Source: an uncultured Erythrobacter sp. (lineage in GTDB: Bacteria; Pseudomonadota; Alphaproteobacteria; Sphingomonadales; Sphingomonadaceae). From it: a stretch of DNA of 64,000 bases. The stretch is taken from positions 1 to 64,000 of the forward strand of contig CANKYK010000002.1 in the NCBI GenBank assembly GCA_947488155.1. The letters run 5' to 3'. Under the pieces are notes generated by a model. The model did no database searches, was not told the origin of the DNA, and saw only the letters and a program-made list of their open reading frames with translations. Positions 8,755 through 16,302 of this stretch are shown here, one piece after another (position 1 is the stretch's first letter; each line of letters starts with the position of its first letter). The position numbers and the translations under genes are program-made.

Positions 8755-9366
8755 CTAGGAAGTGGGCCATGGAACAAACTCTTTAGTCAAATCGTCCAGA
8801 CTATCGATGATCTTGGAGTTGAGGTTGTCGCTGACATAAGCGGCCAATAGTTCTGAAAAGCTAAGCTCATATTCTTCATAGATTGGCGCGCGGGCTTCGC
8901 CGATGACGGTTCTCCAGTCGTTCGGATTGCCGTCGACTAACCAGAATAGCGTATCCCCATTGTCTGTACCTGCGAAAGGCAAGAGCCCCGGAATTGCTGG
9001 GAAGCTATCATATCTTCTTTCAGAATCATGCTTGCTCCCAAGGTAGTTCAACTCTCTCTTGAAGATATCCAAGCCATTGATGAGGTTTACATATTCGTTG
9101 CTGGAAAACGGATTGTGAATGGAAATGAAGTCACAGACTTTCCCGTATCCATAGGAACGGACAAATGCCTTGTAGTCGTCGGGCAAACCCGTCTCCAGGC
9201 TTTCCTCAACAATCGAAAAATCGCCAGATGCGTCATACGGTCGAGCAGGGGGCGGCAGCACCGCGATAAGCGACTCAATGCTCAAATCAGAAACTCGTCG
9301 AATTGAGGAAAGGTACGCAACACCAACCTCACCCCCGCGCATCAAGCCACTTTGCCAGTCGCACAC
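8755..9366 (-). CDS. SMI1/KNR4 (SUKH) family protein
   Basis: About 200 residues with the SUKH layout: a segment ending LETGLPDDYKAFVRSYGYGKVCDFISIHNPF, then LLPFAGTDNGDTLFWLVDGNPNDWRTVIGEARAPIYEEYELSFSELLAAYVSDNL. The DYKAF, LLPFA..DNGD..FW and W.V... positions are the family landmarks. SUKH proteins are mostly immunity proteins against polymorphic or contact-dependent toxins, though some serve other roles. No toxin gene is next to it, so it looks like an orphan immunity gene. The start is uncertain: the first ATG (9366) overlaps the upstream transporter gene by 38 bases and an ATG at 9342 is also possible. Confidence 0.75.
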   Translation of the reverse strand: MCDWQSGLMRGGEVGVAYLSSIRRVSDLSIESLIAVLPPPARPYDASGDFSIVEESLETGLPDDYKAFVRSYGYGKVCDFISIHNPFSSNEYVNLINGLDIFKRELNYLGSKHDSERRYDSFPAIPGLLPFAGTDNGDTLFWLVDGNPNDWRTVIGEARAPIYEEYELSFSELLAAYVSDNLNSKIIDSLDDLTKEFVPWPTS

Positions 9367-10054
9367 CGCCGGTGATCAGGAACGGCACCAGCACAATCGA
9401 CAGCGCCACTTTGGCGATCACTTGTCCGATGAGCAGATCCATGATGGGGAACAGACCGTAGAAGGCCAGCGTGATGAAGATCACCGAGTCCACCGCCTGA
9501 CTGAGCGCAGAGGCCACCGCGCCGCGGATCATAAGACCGATCGTGCTGGCTTCTCCGCTGCCGCGCAGCCTGTCAAAAATCCAGATATTGAGCAGCAGTG
9601 AGACGATGTAAGCCGCCGGGCCCGCCGCCCATACGCGCCATACGGTGTTATGCACTCGTTCAAACGCGGCGAGGTCGTCTGCACGCCCGCTCAGCATTTC
9701 CACTGAGGGTGGCAAGGCCAGCACCAATTGCATCAGCACGCTGGCGATCAGCAGCGGCACAAACCCCAGCCAAACGATCCGGGTCGCGTATTTCTGACCA
9801 TAAAGCTGCGACACTGTGCTGGAAATCACGACCAGAATGAGAAATGCGAAAATGCCCGATTCCACCGCCAGATCGGTTGGCCACAATTGCACTTGCTTAA
9901 ACGCCAGCACGCCTGCCAGCACCGTCATCCCGCCATACAGCATCAGATAGACAAACAGCCCGCGCGGCATCTGTATCATGCCGGCCGCGCTGGCGGCTGG
10001 GGACGTTTCGCTGGTGGATTGGGCCTGCGCCGGTGTCGCTGTGTTCATGGACAA
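9329..10054 (-). CDS. yhhQ: queuosine precursor transporter (VUT/YhhQ family)
   Basis: Inner-membrane protein of the VUT (former DUF165) family. E. coli YhhQ imports the queuosine precursors preQ0/preQ1. The 241 residues start with about 28 polar residues, then hydrophobic segments near 33-50, 65-85, 95-115, 145-165, 180-200 and 210-230. Family landmarks seen are the segment SSTVSQLYGQKYA and LSQAVDSVIFITLAFYG, where Gln and Asp lie inside the membrane. Two starts (10054 and 10048) are equally likely. A nucleoside transporter is transcribed divergently, so both genes may serve nucleoside or base salvage. No queuosine synthesis genes are in the window. Confidence 0.85.
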   Translation of the reverse strand: MSMNTATPAQAQSTSETSPAASAAGMIQMPRGLFVYLMLYGGMTVLAGVLAFKQVQLWPTDLAVESGIFAFLILVVISSTVSQLYGQKYATRIVWLGFVPLLIASVLMQLVLALPPSVEMLSGRADDLAAFERVHNTVWRVWAAGPAAYIVSLLLNIWIFDRLRGSGEASTIGLMIRGAVASALSQAVDSVIFITLAFYGLFPIMDLLIGQVIAKVALSIVLVPFLITGGVRLAKWLDARG

Positions 10055-10235
10055 GGCTTAAGTCGCACGGGCGGAAAAGAAAAGCGATGGCGCGCGCGCT
10101 ATCAACGCCTCTCACACCCGCGAGAATTGACTGTTTGCGCGCAAGCGGCAAGGTTCTCTCCCGCGTGCCGAGAGATCGCGGCGCGCATGTTCTTTGCGCA
10201 GGGTACGCGCATTTAGGGGAGCCTCGCGCTTAAAC

Positions 10236-11489
10236 ATGCCGCCATTTGTCATGAGCCTCATCGGGATCGCTGCGATCCTGGCCATCGCCTTTCTGCTGTC
10301 CAATGGGAAAAAGCGCATCAAATTGCGCGTGGTTGGCGCCGCCTTTGCCCTGCAGGCGCTAATGGCGCTGCTGGTGCTGCGCACGGATTTTGGCGTTGGC
10401 GCGATTGAATTTATGTCGAACGGCGTGATCGCCTTGCTCAGCTATTCTGTGCAGGGGATTGAGACCCTGTTCGGGCCGATGGGTAGCAATCCCTTTGCCA
10501 ACACGTTCCTCATCGCGGCCTTGCCGGTGATCGTGTTCTTCGCCGCGCTGGTTTCGATCCTCTATTACCTGGGCATTATGCAGCGTTTGGTGCGTTGGCT
10601 GGGCGGGGCGATTGGCTGGCTGACCGGGATCAGCAAGGTTGAGGCGCTGGGCAGCGCGGCCAACATCTTTGTCGGCCAATCCGAAAGCCCGCTGGTCGTG
10701 CGGCCTTATCTCGCCGCCTTGCCGCCATCACGCCTGTTCACTTTGATGTGCGTCGGCATGGCCGGGGTCGCGGGCACAATCCTCGCCGCCTATGCGTCTT
10801 TCTTGGGCGATGAGGCGGTGCCCTATTTACTGGCGGCAGCGTTTATGTCCGCGCCAGGCGGCATTTTGATGGCGAAGATTATCATGCCGGATGACCCGGA
10901 AGAGGCGGCGGCGCATGACGCGCTGATCGCGGATGCGACCGTTTCGGAGACCTTTGAGGAGGGCGAAAAGCCCGCCAATATCATCGAGGCCGCCGCACAA
11001 GGCACCACCACCGGCGTAAAGCTGGCCGTGGCCGTAGGCGCGATGGTGATGGTGTTTGTAGCGCTGGTTGCGCTCGCCAATGGTCTTCTCGGCGGGGTTG
11101 GGGGCTGGTTTGGCTACCCCGACATCTCATTCCAGCAATTGCTCGGCTATTTGTTCGCGCCGGTGATGTTCTTGATCGGGATTTCGGACTGGGATCAGGC
11201 GCAGATTGCGGGCGGATTGTTCGGGACCAAGATCGTGCTCAACGAATTTGTCGCCTTCATCGAACTGGGCGCGGTCGAAGGCCTGACCGAGCGCAGCCGC
11301 GCGGTTGTCACCTTTGCATTGTGCGGGTTTGCGAACTTCTCCTCCATCGCGATCCAGATGGCGGTGACGGGCGGATTGGCCCCGAACCAGCGCCCCGTGA
11401 TCGCGAAGCTTGGGCTAAAGGCGCTGGCCGCTGGTAGCCTCGCCAACCTGATGAGCGCGGCGCTGGCTGGCCTGTTCTTGCCGCTCTAG
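10236..11489 (+). CDS. concentrative nucleoside transporter (NupC/CNT family)
   Basis: Cation-coupled nucleoside importer of the inner membrane, about 417 residues, the usual CNT length. The N-terminal segment KKRIKLRVVGAAFALQALMA, then the substrate-site region EALGSAANIFVGQSESPLVVRPYL and the C-terminal half with GTKIVLNEFVAF and ALCGFANFSSIAIQMAV, are all diagnostic of CNTs (GQSE and the NEFVA motif bind nucleoside). The ATG at 10236 is chosen because the upstream in-frame codons (from 10194) are not hydrophobic and lie in the leader; 10251 is an alternative. An AGGGG lies rather far upstream (14 bases or more). It is divergent from the queuosine-precursor transporter. Confidence 0.92.
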   Translation: MPPFVMSLIGIAAILAIAFLLSNGKKRIKLRVVGAAFALQALMALLVLRTDFGVGAIEFMSNGVIALLSYSVQGIETLFGPMGSNPFANTFLIAALPVIVFFAALVSILYYLGIMQRLVRWLGGAIGWLTGISKVEALGSAANIFVGQSESPLVVRPYLAALPPSRLFTLMCVGMAGVAGTILAAYASFLGDEAVPYLLAAAFMSAPGGILMAKIIMPDDPEEAAAHDALIADATVSETFEEGEKPANIIEAAAQGTTTGVKLAVAVGAMVMVFVALVALANGLLGGVGGWFGYPDISFQQLLGYLFAPVMFLIGISDWDQAQIAGGLFGTKIVLNEFVAFIELGAVEGLTERSRAVVTFALCGFANFSSIAIQMAVTGGLAPNQRPVIAKLGLKALAAGSLANLMSAALAGLFLPL

Positions 11490-11527
11490 ACTGGAACAAT
11501 TGGCCTTCGCGTATTACGTATTCCGCT

Positions 11528-12469
11528 ATGACTGATACCGCCCCTGATATCGCAATTGTCTCTCTGACTCAGCCGCTGGAGACGATCTCTGACGAGCTTG
11601 GCCGCAGCTTTGCCGAATATGGTTTCGCGGTTGTGCGCGATCATGGCATCCCGCAGGAGTTGATCGACCGGGCCGAGGCGCTGTCTAAAGAGTTCTTTGC
11701 GCTGCCTGACGAGGTCAAGCGGGCGTATAAGATCGAGGGCGGAGGCGGCGCGCGCGGCTATACCCCATTCGGCACGGAGAAGGCCAAGGATGCGAGCGTC
11801 CATGACCTTAAGGAATTCTGGCATGTTGGCCGGGGCCTGCCCGCCGATCACCCGCTGGCAGAGTTCATGGGGCCGAATGTGTGGCCCACCGAGGTGGGCG
11901 GATTTGAGAGCACCTTCCGCGAGCTTTACGCCGCGTTTGAAGAGGCCGGCGCGCGCGCGTTGGAGGCGATTGCGCTGCATCTGGAACTGCCGCAGGATTT
12001 CTTCGCAGCGACGGTTGAGGACGGCAATTCGGTGATGCGTCTGCTGCATTATCCGCCGCTCGGCCCCGATGCACCAGAGGGCGCGATCCGCGCCGCTGCG
12101 CATGGCGATATCAATACGATTACACTGCTGCTTGGCGCTGAAGAGGCCGGGCTCGAACTGCTGACCAAGGCGGGCGAGTGGAAGGCGATTGATGTGCCTG
12201 AGGGCGCGCTGGTCATCAATGTTGGCGATATGCTGGAGCGGCTGACGAATGGCCGCCTGCGCTCAACCACTCACCGGGTGGTGAACCCGCGCGGCCCGGC
12301 GGCGCAAAGATCGCGCTATTCTATGCCTTTTTTCCTGCATTTCCGGCCTGATTACCTGATCGAGCCGCTGGCAAGCTGCACCGACGCATCGAGCGACTCG
12401 GCACCCGCAGAGCCAATTTCAGCCCATGACTTTCTGATGCAACGCCTGCGCGAGATCAATCTGGCCTGA
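11528..12469 (+). CDS. 2-oxoglutarate/Fe(II)-dependent oxygenase, isopenicillin N synthase-like
   Basis: Soluble non-haem iron oxygenase of 313 residues. The N-terminal DIOX_N part contains YGFAVVRDHGIP (about 31-42). The C-terminal double-stranded beta helix supplies the iron triad H192-x-D194 (AAHGDINTITLL) and H249 (LRSTTHRVV), and the 2-oxoglutarate carboxylate binder R263-x-S265 (RYSMPFF). The family includes gibberellin oxidases, ethylene-forming enzyme and many bacterial members of unknown substrate; nothing here fixes the substrate. It is close behind the nucleoside transporter (39 bases) and may share its transcript. The ribosome binding site is weak. Confidence 0.9.
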   Translation: MTDTAPDIAIVSLTQPLETISDELGRSFAEYGFAVVRDHGIPQELIDRAEALSKEFFALPDEVKRAYKIEGGGGARGYTPFGTEKAKDASVHDLKEFWHVGRGLPADHPLAEFMGPNVWPTEVGGFESTFRELYAAFEEAGARALEAIALHLELPQDFFAATVEDGNSVMRLLHYPPLGPDAPEGAIRAAAHGDINTITLLLGAEEAGLELLTKAGEWKAIDVPEGALVINVGDMLERLTNGRLRSTTHRVVNPRGPAAQRSRYSMPFFLHFRPDYLIEPLASCTDASSDSAPAEPISAHDFLMQRLREINLA

Positions 12470-12510
12470 TCAGCCCTCCACTGACCGAAATCGTCACGAA
12501 TCTAATATTT

Positions 12511-12528
12511 TGTTGCACTGCAGCAACA
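12511..12528. promoter_or_regulatory. TGTTGC-N6-GCAACA operator-like palindrome
   Basis: An 18-base inverted repeat with perfect 6-base arms lies about 185 bases ahead of the Oar-like receptor. Its core is TTGCACTGCAGCAA, the closest match to the site at 3124-3137. The AT-rich TAATATTTT just before it could be a -10 box. Confidence 0.5.
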
Positions 12529-12620
12529 CCAGGCCGCTAACCTGCAGGAAACCGCGAGTCTTGCGGTGGAAAACTCTGTCATGATTGCGCTCGACCGCTC
12601 AGGCAGTGGATAGCGTAACG

Positions 12621-12635
12621 GATTTGTCACAAATC
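12621..12635. promoter_or_regulatory. perfect palindrome GATTTGTCACAAATC
   Basis: Seven-base perfect arms surround a single central base, about 80 bases before the receptor start at 12713. The symmetry suggests a dimeric regulator site. I do not recognise the regulator. Confidence 0.4.
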
Positions 12636-12712
12636 GGTCTTTTTAGCGTCCCGCAACGGCCCTATTGGGGGGCGTGTTCACATCCATCCACTGTGATCAG
12701 GGGACTCTACCA

Positions 12713-15700
12713 ATGAAACTCAAATATCTCTTGGCGGCGAGCGTCGTAAGCCTCTCAGCCGCGGCAACCATCGCGGCGCCAGCCGCCGCGCAAAGCATTA
12801 CGTCCGGCATCGAAGGCTCGGTGATCGACGTTAGCGGTAACGCGCTTCCAGGCGCGACCGCAACCATCACCGACACGCGCACCGGCGCCGTTCGCGAAGT
12901 TACGGCAGGAGCGGATGGTAATTTCCGCGTCGGTTCATTGCCGCCCGGTGGCCCGTACACCGTCACAGTAACTGCACCTGGCTTTGAAGGTCAGACGGTT
13001 GAAGACGTCTTCACAAGCATTTCAGGTAACACCGCATTCCGCTTCACTCTTGAAGCTAGCGCTGCTGGCGGCACCGACAATGTGATCATCGTGACCGGCG
13101 CCCGTGCTGGCGTAACCCAACTCGCAGTTGGCCCGGGCACAGCTTTCGACACGCAAACGCTCGAAAATTTCCCATCGATCACGCGCGACGTTCGCGACAT
13201 CATCCGCATCGACCCTCGCGTCAGTCTTGAGCAGAGCGACGACGTTGATCGCATCTCATGCCTTGGCGGTAACGACCGCGGCAACACGTTCACCGTTGAC
13301 GGTATCATTCAGTCCGACGTGTTCGGCCTAAACGGCACGCCGTTTGCTGCGCGTAACTCGCTGCCGCTGCCGTTTGACGTGGTAGAGCAAACCTCGGTTG
13401 AATTCGCTCCGTTTGATGTCGAATATTCCGACTTCACCGGCTGTCTTGTAAACGTTGTTACCAAGGCTGGTACCAATGAGTTTAGCGGCTCAGCATTCTA
13501 CACTTTCTTTGATGAGGGCCTTCAGGGAGACGAGCTCGAGCTTGCCGATGGCGTTCAGACCATCAATGCCGGCCGTGAGGAGCGCTGGGGGGCGACCCTC
13601 TCAGGCCCGATCATCCCAGATCGCCTGTTTTTCTCACTTGGCTACGAAGAAGTTACGATTGCCGATGGCTTCAACCGCGGCCCGTTCGGCTCGGGCGCTG
13701 CCGATGAGGACGAATTCGTAACTCAAGCCCAGTTCGATGAATTCGCTCGCATTGCGCGCGATGTCTATGGTCAGGACATTGGCGAGATTCCGACAACCTT
13801 GCCAGAAGGTAACGTTCGTTACTTCGGCCGTCTCGACGCGATCATCAATGATGATCACCGTCTTGAGGCAACCTACCAGCGCCTTGAAGAAACCAATGTT
13901 CAATTCGACGGCGGTGGCGGCACTCTGACTGGCCTCAATTCGTTCAATGACGAAGGCACGGTCTCCGACTACTATTCGGTTCGCCTGTATTCGGACTGGA
14001 GCGATAAGGTTTCGACCGAATTGCGTCTCAGCCGCGCCGACGTTGCCGACGTTCAAGGCCCGGTTGGCTTTAACGAAGCGCAAACGGATGATCCGACTGT
14101 TCGCCTTGTCGTCGGCTTCCCTAACGAAACAAACGGGCTGATCCCCGACGGTGAAGATGGTGGTCTTGCAACCGGCCCAGGCATCTTTCGTTCAGCCAAC
14201 GCTCTGAACACTCGAATTGATCAAGCCCGTTTCGTTCTGAACTACGATGCAGGGGACCATCAGCTGAAATTTGGCGCTGAGATCAATGATCTCGAAGTGT
14301 TCAACCTGTTTGCCATCAACGCGACCGGCACCTTGTTCTTTGACGGCCTTGCCGATTTTGAAGCGGGCCTGCTTGCAGGTGCGTTCGGTGTTGTCGACGC
14401 TGGGGGCGATTTTGACGGGCCAGACGATATCGTGGATCTCGACGATCCAATCGGCGGCGGTACGATCCGCACCGGTATTGATGGCGATATCAACAATGCT
14501 GCGGCGCAGTTTGGCCGTACGGTCTACTCTGTCTTCGTCCAAGACGATTGGTCAGTGAACAGCCAGCTTGATGTAACTGCTGGTGTTCGTGTTCAGCTCT
14601 ATGATGGCGATGCTCCGCGCAACAACCCGCTGTTCGTAGACCGGCTCGGTTTCAGCAACAGCGTCTCCTTCGGCTCGATTGAGCCTGTTGTGTTGCCACG
14701 CCTCTCCGCCACTTACAACTTCGACAATGAAGGCTTTTTCTCAAACACCAGCGTAACCGGCGGTGTTGGTATCTTTGCTGGCGGTGATCCAGTCGTGTTC
14801 TTTTCGAACGCGTTTTCGAACGATGGCTTTGCATCGGTCAACGGCAACACTGATGATTGCGACGCTGGGGACTTGGACATTGATCCGGTTACCGGTCAGA
14901 TCTCGGTTGTTTCTGGCGGTGCGTTCACCGGCTTCCCACAATGCGCGATTAACGCTGGCGCGGCCGGTGCTGCTGCTGGTGGCGGCGAAGTTCAGAACAT
15001 CGATCCTGATTTCGACATCCCGACTGCGCTGCGCGCCAATATCGGCTTTGCCACCGAACTGGGCACCGACAGCGGGTTCTTCTCAAACTGGAACCTAAAC
15101 GTCGACTACATCTACACCCGCTTCAATGACACGCTGGCTATTCGCGACCTTCTGCAGGTTGTAGCGACCGACTCAGGCTTAGATGGCATCCCAGACAGCG
15201 GCTTTACCGTAGATGGTCGCCCGATCATCGCGGCGATTGATCCACTGCGTACTGGTTGTAACGCGACGTTCGATCGCGATGCGGGGACATTTGTCGGGGC
15301 AACCGAGCCATGCTTCGGCACAGGTCTTGATGAGTTCCTGCAACTGACCAACGGTCCGAGCTTTGACAGCCACAACCTGTCATTCATCCTGACCAAGCGT
15401 TTCAGCGAAGGCCTGTTCACCGAAAATGGCAGCGTCAACATCAACCTCGGCTATGCCTTCAACGACAGCGAGCAGACGATTAACTCGCGTTCGGCAACGG
15501 CGGGGTCGCAGTTTGATGGAACGGCGGTGTTCGATCCGCAAAACCCGGCCATATCGCAGTCTGGTTTTGAAACGCGTCATAACATCACGCTGTCGATGTT
15601 CTTCCGTGAGGAGTTCTTCGAGGGCTACGATACGGGTCTCGGAATCTTTTTCCGTGCTTCAGAAGGTCGTCCTTACAGTCTGACCTTCGACGACGGCACC

Positions 15701-16228
15701 CCGGATTTCCGCGACAGCGGGTCGGCGGAAGACAACATCCTTGCCTACATCCCAACTGGCCTCAACGATCCAAATCTCGCGCCGGATAGCGATTTTGGTG
15801 CTGTCGGACAGTTCCTGGATGCGATTAACAATGGGTTCGTGATCCCGAATGGGGATCGGGTGAACTTCAACTGCGATTTCACTCCGGGTGAGACCATTCG
15901 TCGGAACACTTGCCGTAACCCATGGTTCTTCGATGTCGACTTCCGCCTGAGCCAGGAACTGCCGTTCATCGGCAGCCTTACGGGGATCAAGGAAGACCGG
16001 ATTGAAATATTCGCTGACTTCTCGAACTTCCTCAACTTGCTCGACAGCGGTTGGAATGTTCGTCGGTCATTTGGTGATTTTGATGGCCGCGTCGCTTTGC
16101 TCCGAGGCGAGTTTGACACTGAAGGCCGGTATCGTCTCGAAAGCTTCCGCGCTTTTGAAGCTGAGCCGAACACCGCTATCAACAACAGCATCTGGCGCAT
16201 TCAAGTCGGTGCACGCTACGAATTCTAA
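12713..16228 (+). CDS. TonB-dependent receptor with carboxypeptidase-like N-domain (Oar-like)
   Basis: Large outer-membrane receptor of 1171 residues. The ATG at 12713 has CAGGGGAC upstream and begins a clear signal peptide ending APAAAQ; the upstream in-frame start at 12665 is rejected. After the signal comes a carboxypeptidase-regulatory-like beta domain (about 30-115: GIEGSVIDVSGNALPGATATITDT, VTAGADGNFRVGSLPPGGPYTVTV). Then a TonB box-like NVIIVTGA and a plug with TVDGIIQSDVFGLNG. This build is typical of Oar/OmpA-related receptors, linked in other bacteria to adhesion, peptides or saccharides. The barrel ends ...IQVGARYEF with terminal Phe. A terminator follows. Confidence 0.95.
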   Translation: MKLKYLLAASVVSLSAAATIAAPAAAQSITSGIEGSVIDVSGNALPGATATITDTRTGAVREVTAGADGNFRVGSLPPGGPYTVTVTAPGFEGQTVEDVFTSISGNTAFRFTLEASAAGGTDNVIIVTGARAGVTQLAVGPGTAFDTQTLENFPSITRDVRDIIRIDPRVSLEQSDDVDRISCLGGNDRGNTFTVDGIIQSDVFGLNGTPFAARNSLPLPFDVVEQTSVEFAPFDVEYSDFTGCLVNVVTKAGTNEFSGSAFYTFFDEGLQGDELELADGVQTINAGREERWGATLSGPIIPDRLFFSLGYEEVTIADGFNRGPFGSGAADEDEFVTQAQFDEFARIARDVYGQDIGEIPTTLPEGNVRYFGRLDAIINDDHRLEATYQRLEETNVQFDGGGGTLTGLNSFNDEGTVSDYYSVRLYSDWSDKVSTELRLSRADVADVQGPVGFNEAQTDDPTVRLVVGFPNETNGLIPDGEDGGLATGPGIFRSANALNTRIDQARFVLNYDAGDHQLKFGAEINDLEVFNLFAINATGTLFFDGLADFEAGLLAGAFGVVDAGGDFDGPDDIVDLDDPIGGGTIRTGIDGDINNAAAQFGRTVYSVFVQDDWSVNSQLDVTAGVRVQLYDGDAPRNNPLFVDRLGFSNSVSFGSIEPVVLPRLSATYNFDNEGFFSNTSVTGGVGIFAGGDPVVFFSNAFSNDGFASVNGNTDDCDAGDLDIDPVTGQISVVSGGAFTGFPQCAINAGAAGAAAGGGEVQNIDPDFDIPTALRANIGFATELGTDSGFFSNWNLNVDYIYTRFNDTLAIRDLLQVVATDSGLDGIPDSGFTVDGRPIIAAIDPLRTGCNATFDRDAGTFVGATEPCFGTGLDEFLQLTNGPSFDSHNLSFILTKRFSEGLFTENGSVNINLGYAFNDSEQTINSRSATAGSQFDGTAVFDPQNPAISQSGFETRHNITLSMFFREEFFEGYDTGLGIFFRASEGRPYSLTFDDGTPDFRDSGSAEDNILAYIPTGLNDPNLAPDSDFGAVGQFLDAINNGFVIPNGDRVNFNCDFTPGETIRRNTCRNPWFFDVDFRLSQELPFIGSLTGIKEDRIEIFADFSNFLNLLDSGWNVRRSFGDFDGRVALLRGEFDTEGRYRLESFRAFEAEPNTAINNSIWRIQVGARYEF

Positions 16229-16256
16229 TTCGTCGCATACTGACTAGCGAAACGAG

Positions 16257-16292
16257 CGGCGGGGCCTTAACGGGCTCCGCCGTTTGCGTTTT
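16257..16292 (+). terminator. rho-independent terminator after Oar-like TBDR
   Basis: A 10-bp stem (16257-16266 with 16273-16282, one G-T pair) and loop TTAACG are followed by TTTGCGTTTT. It separates the receptor from the convergent hybrid kinase. Confidence 0.85.
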
Positions 16293-16302
16293 GACGACTG
16301 GT

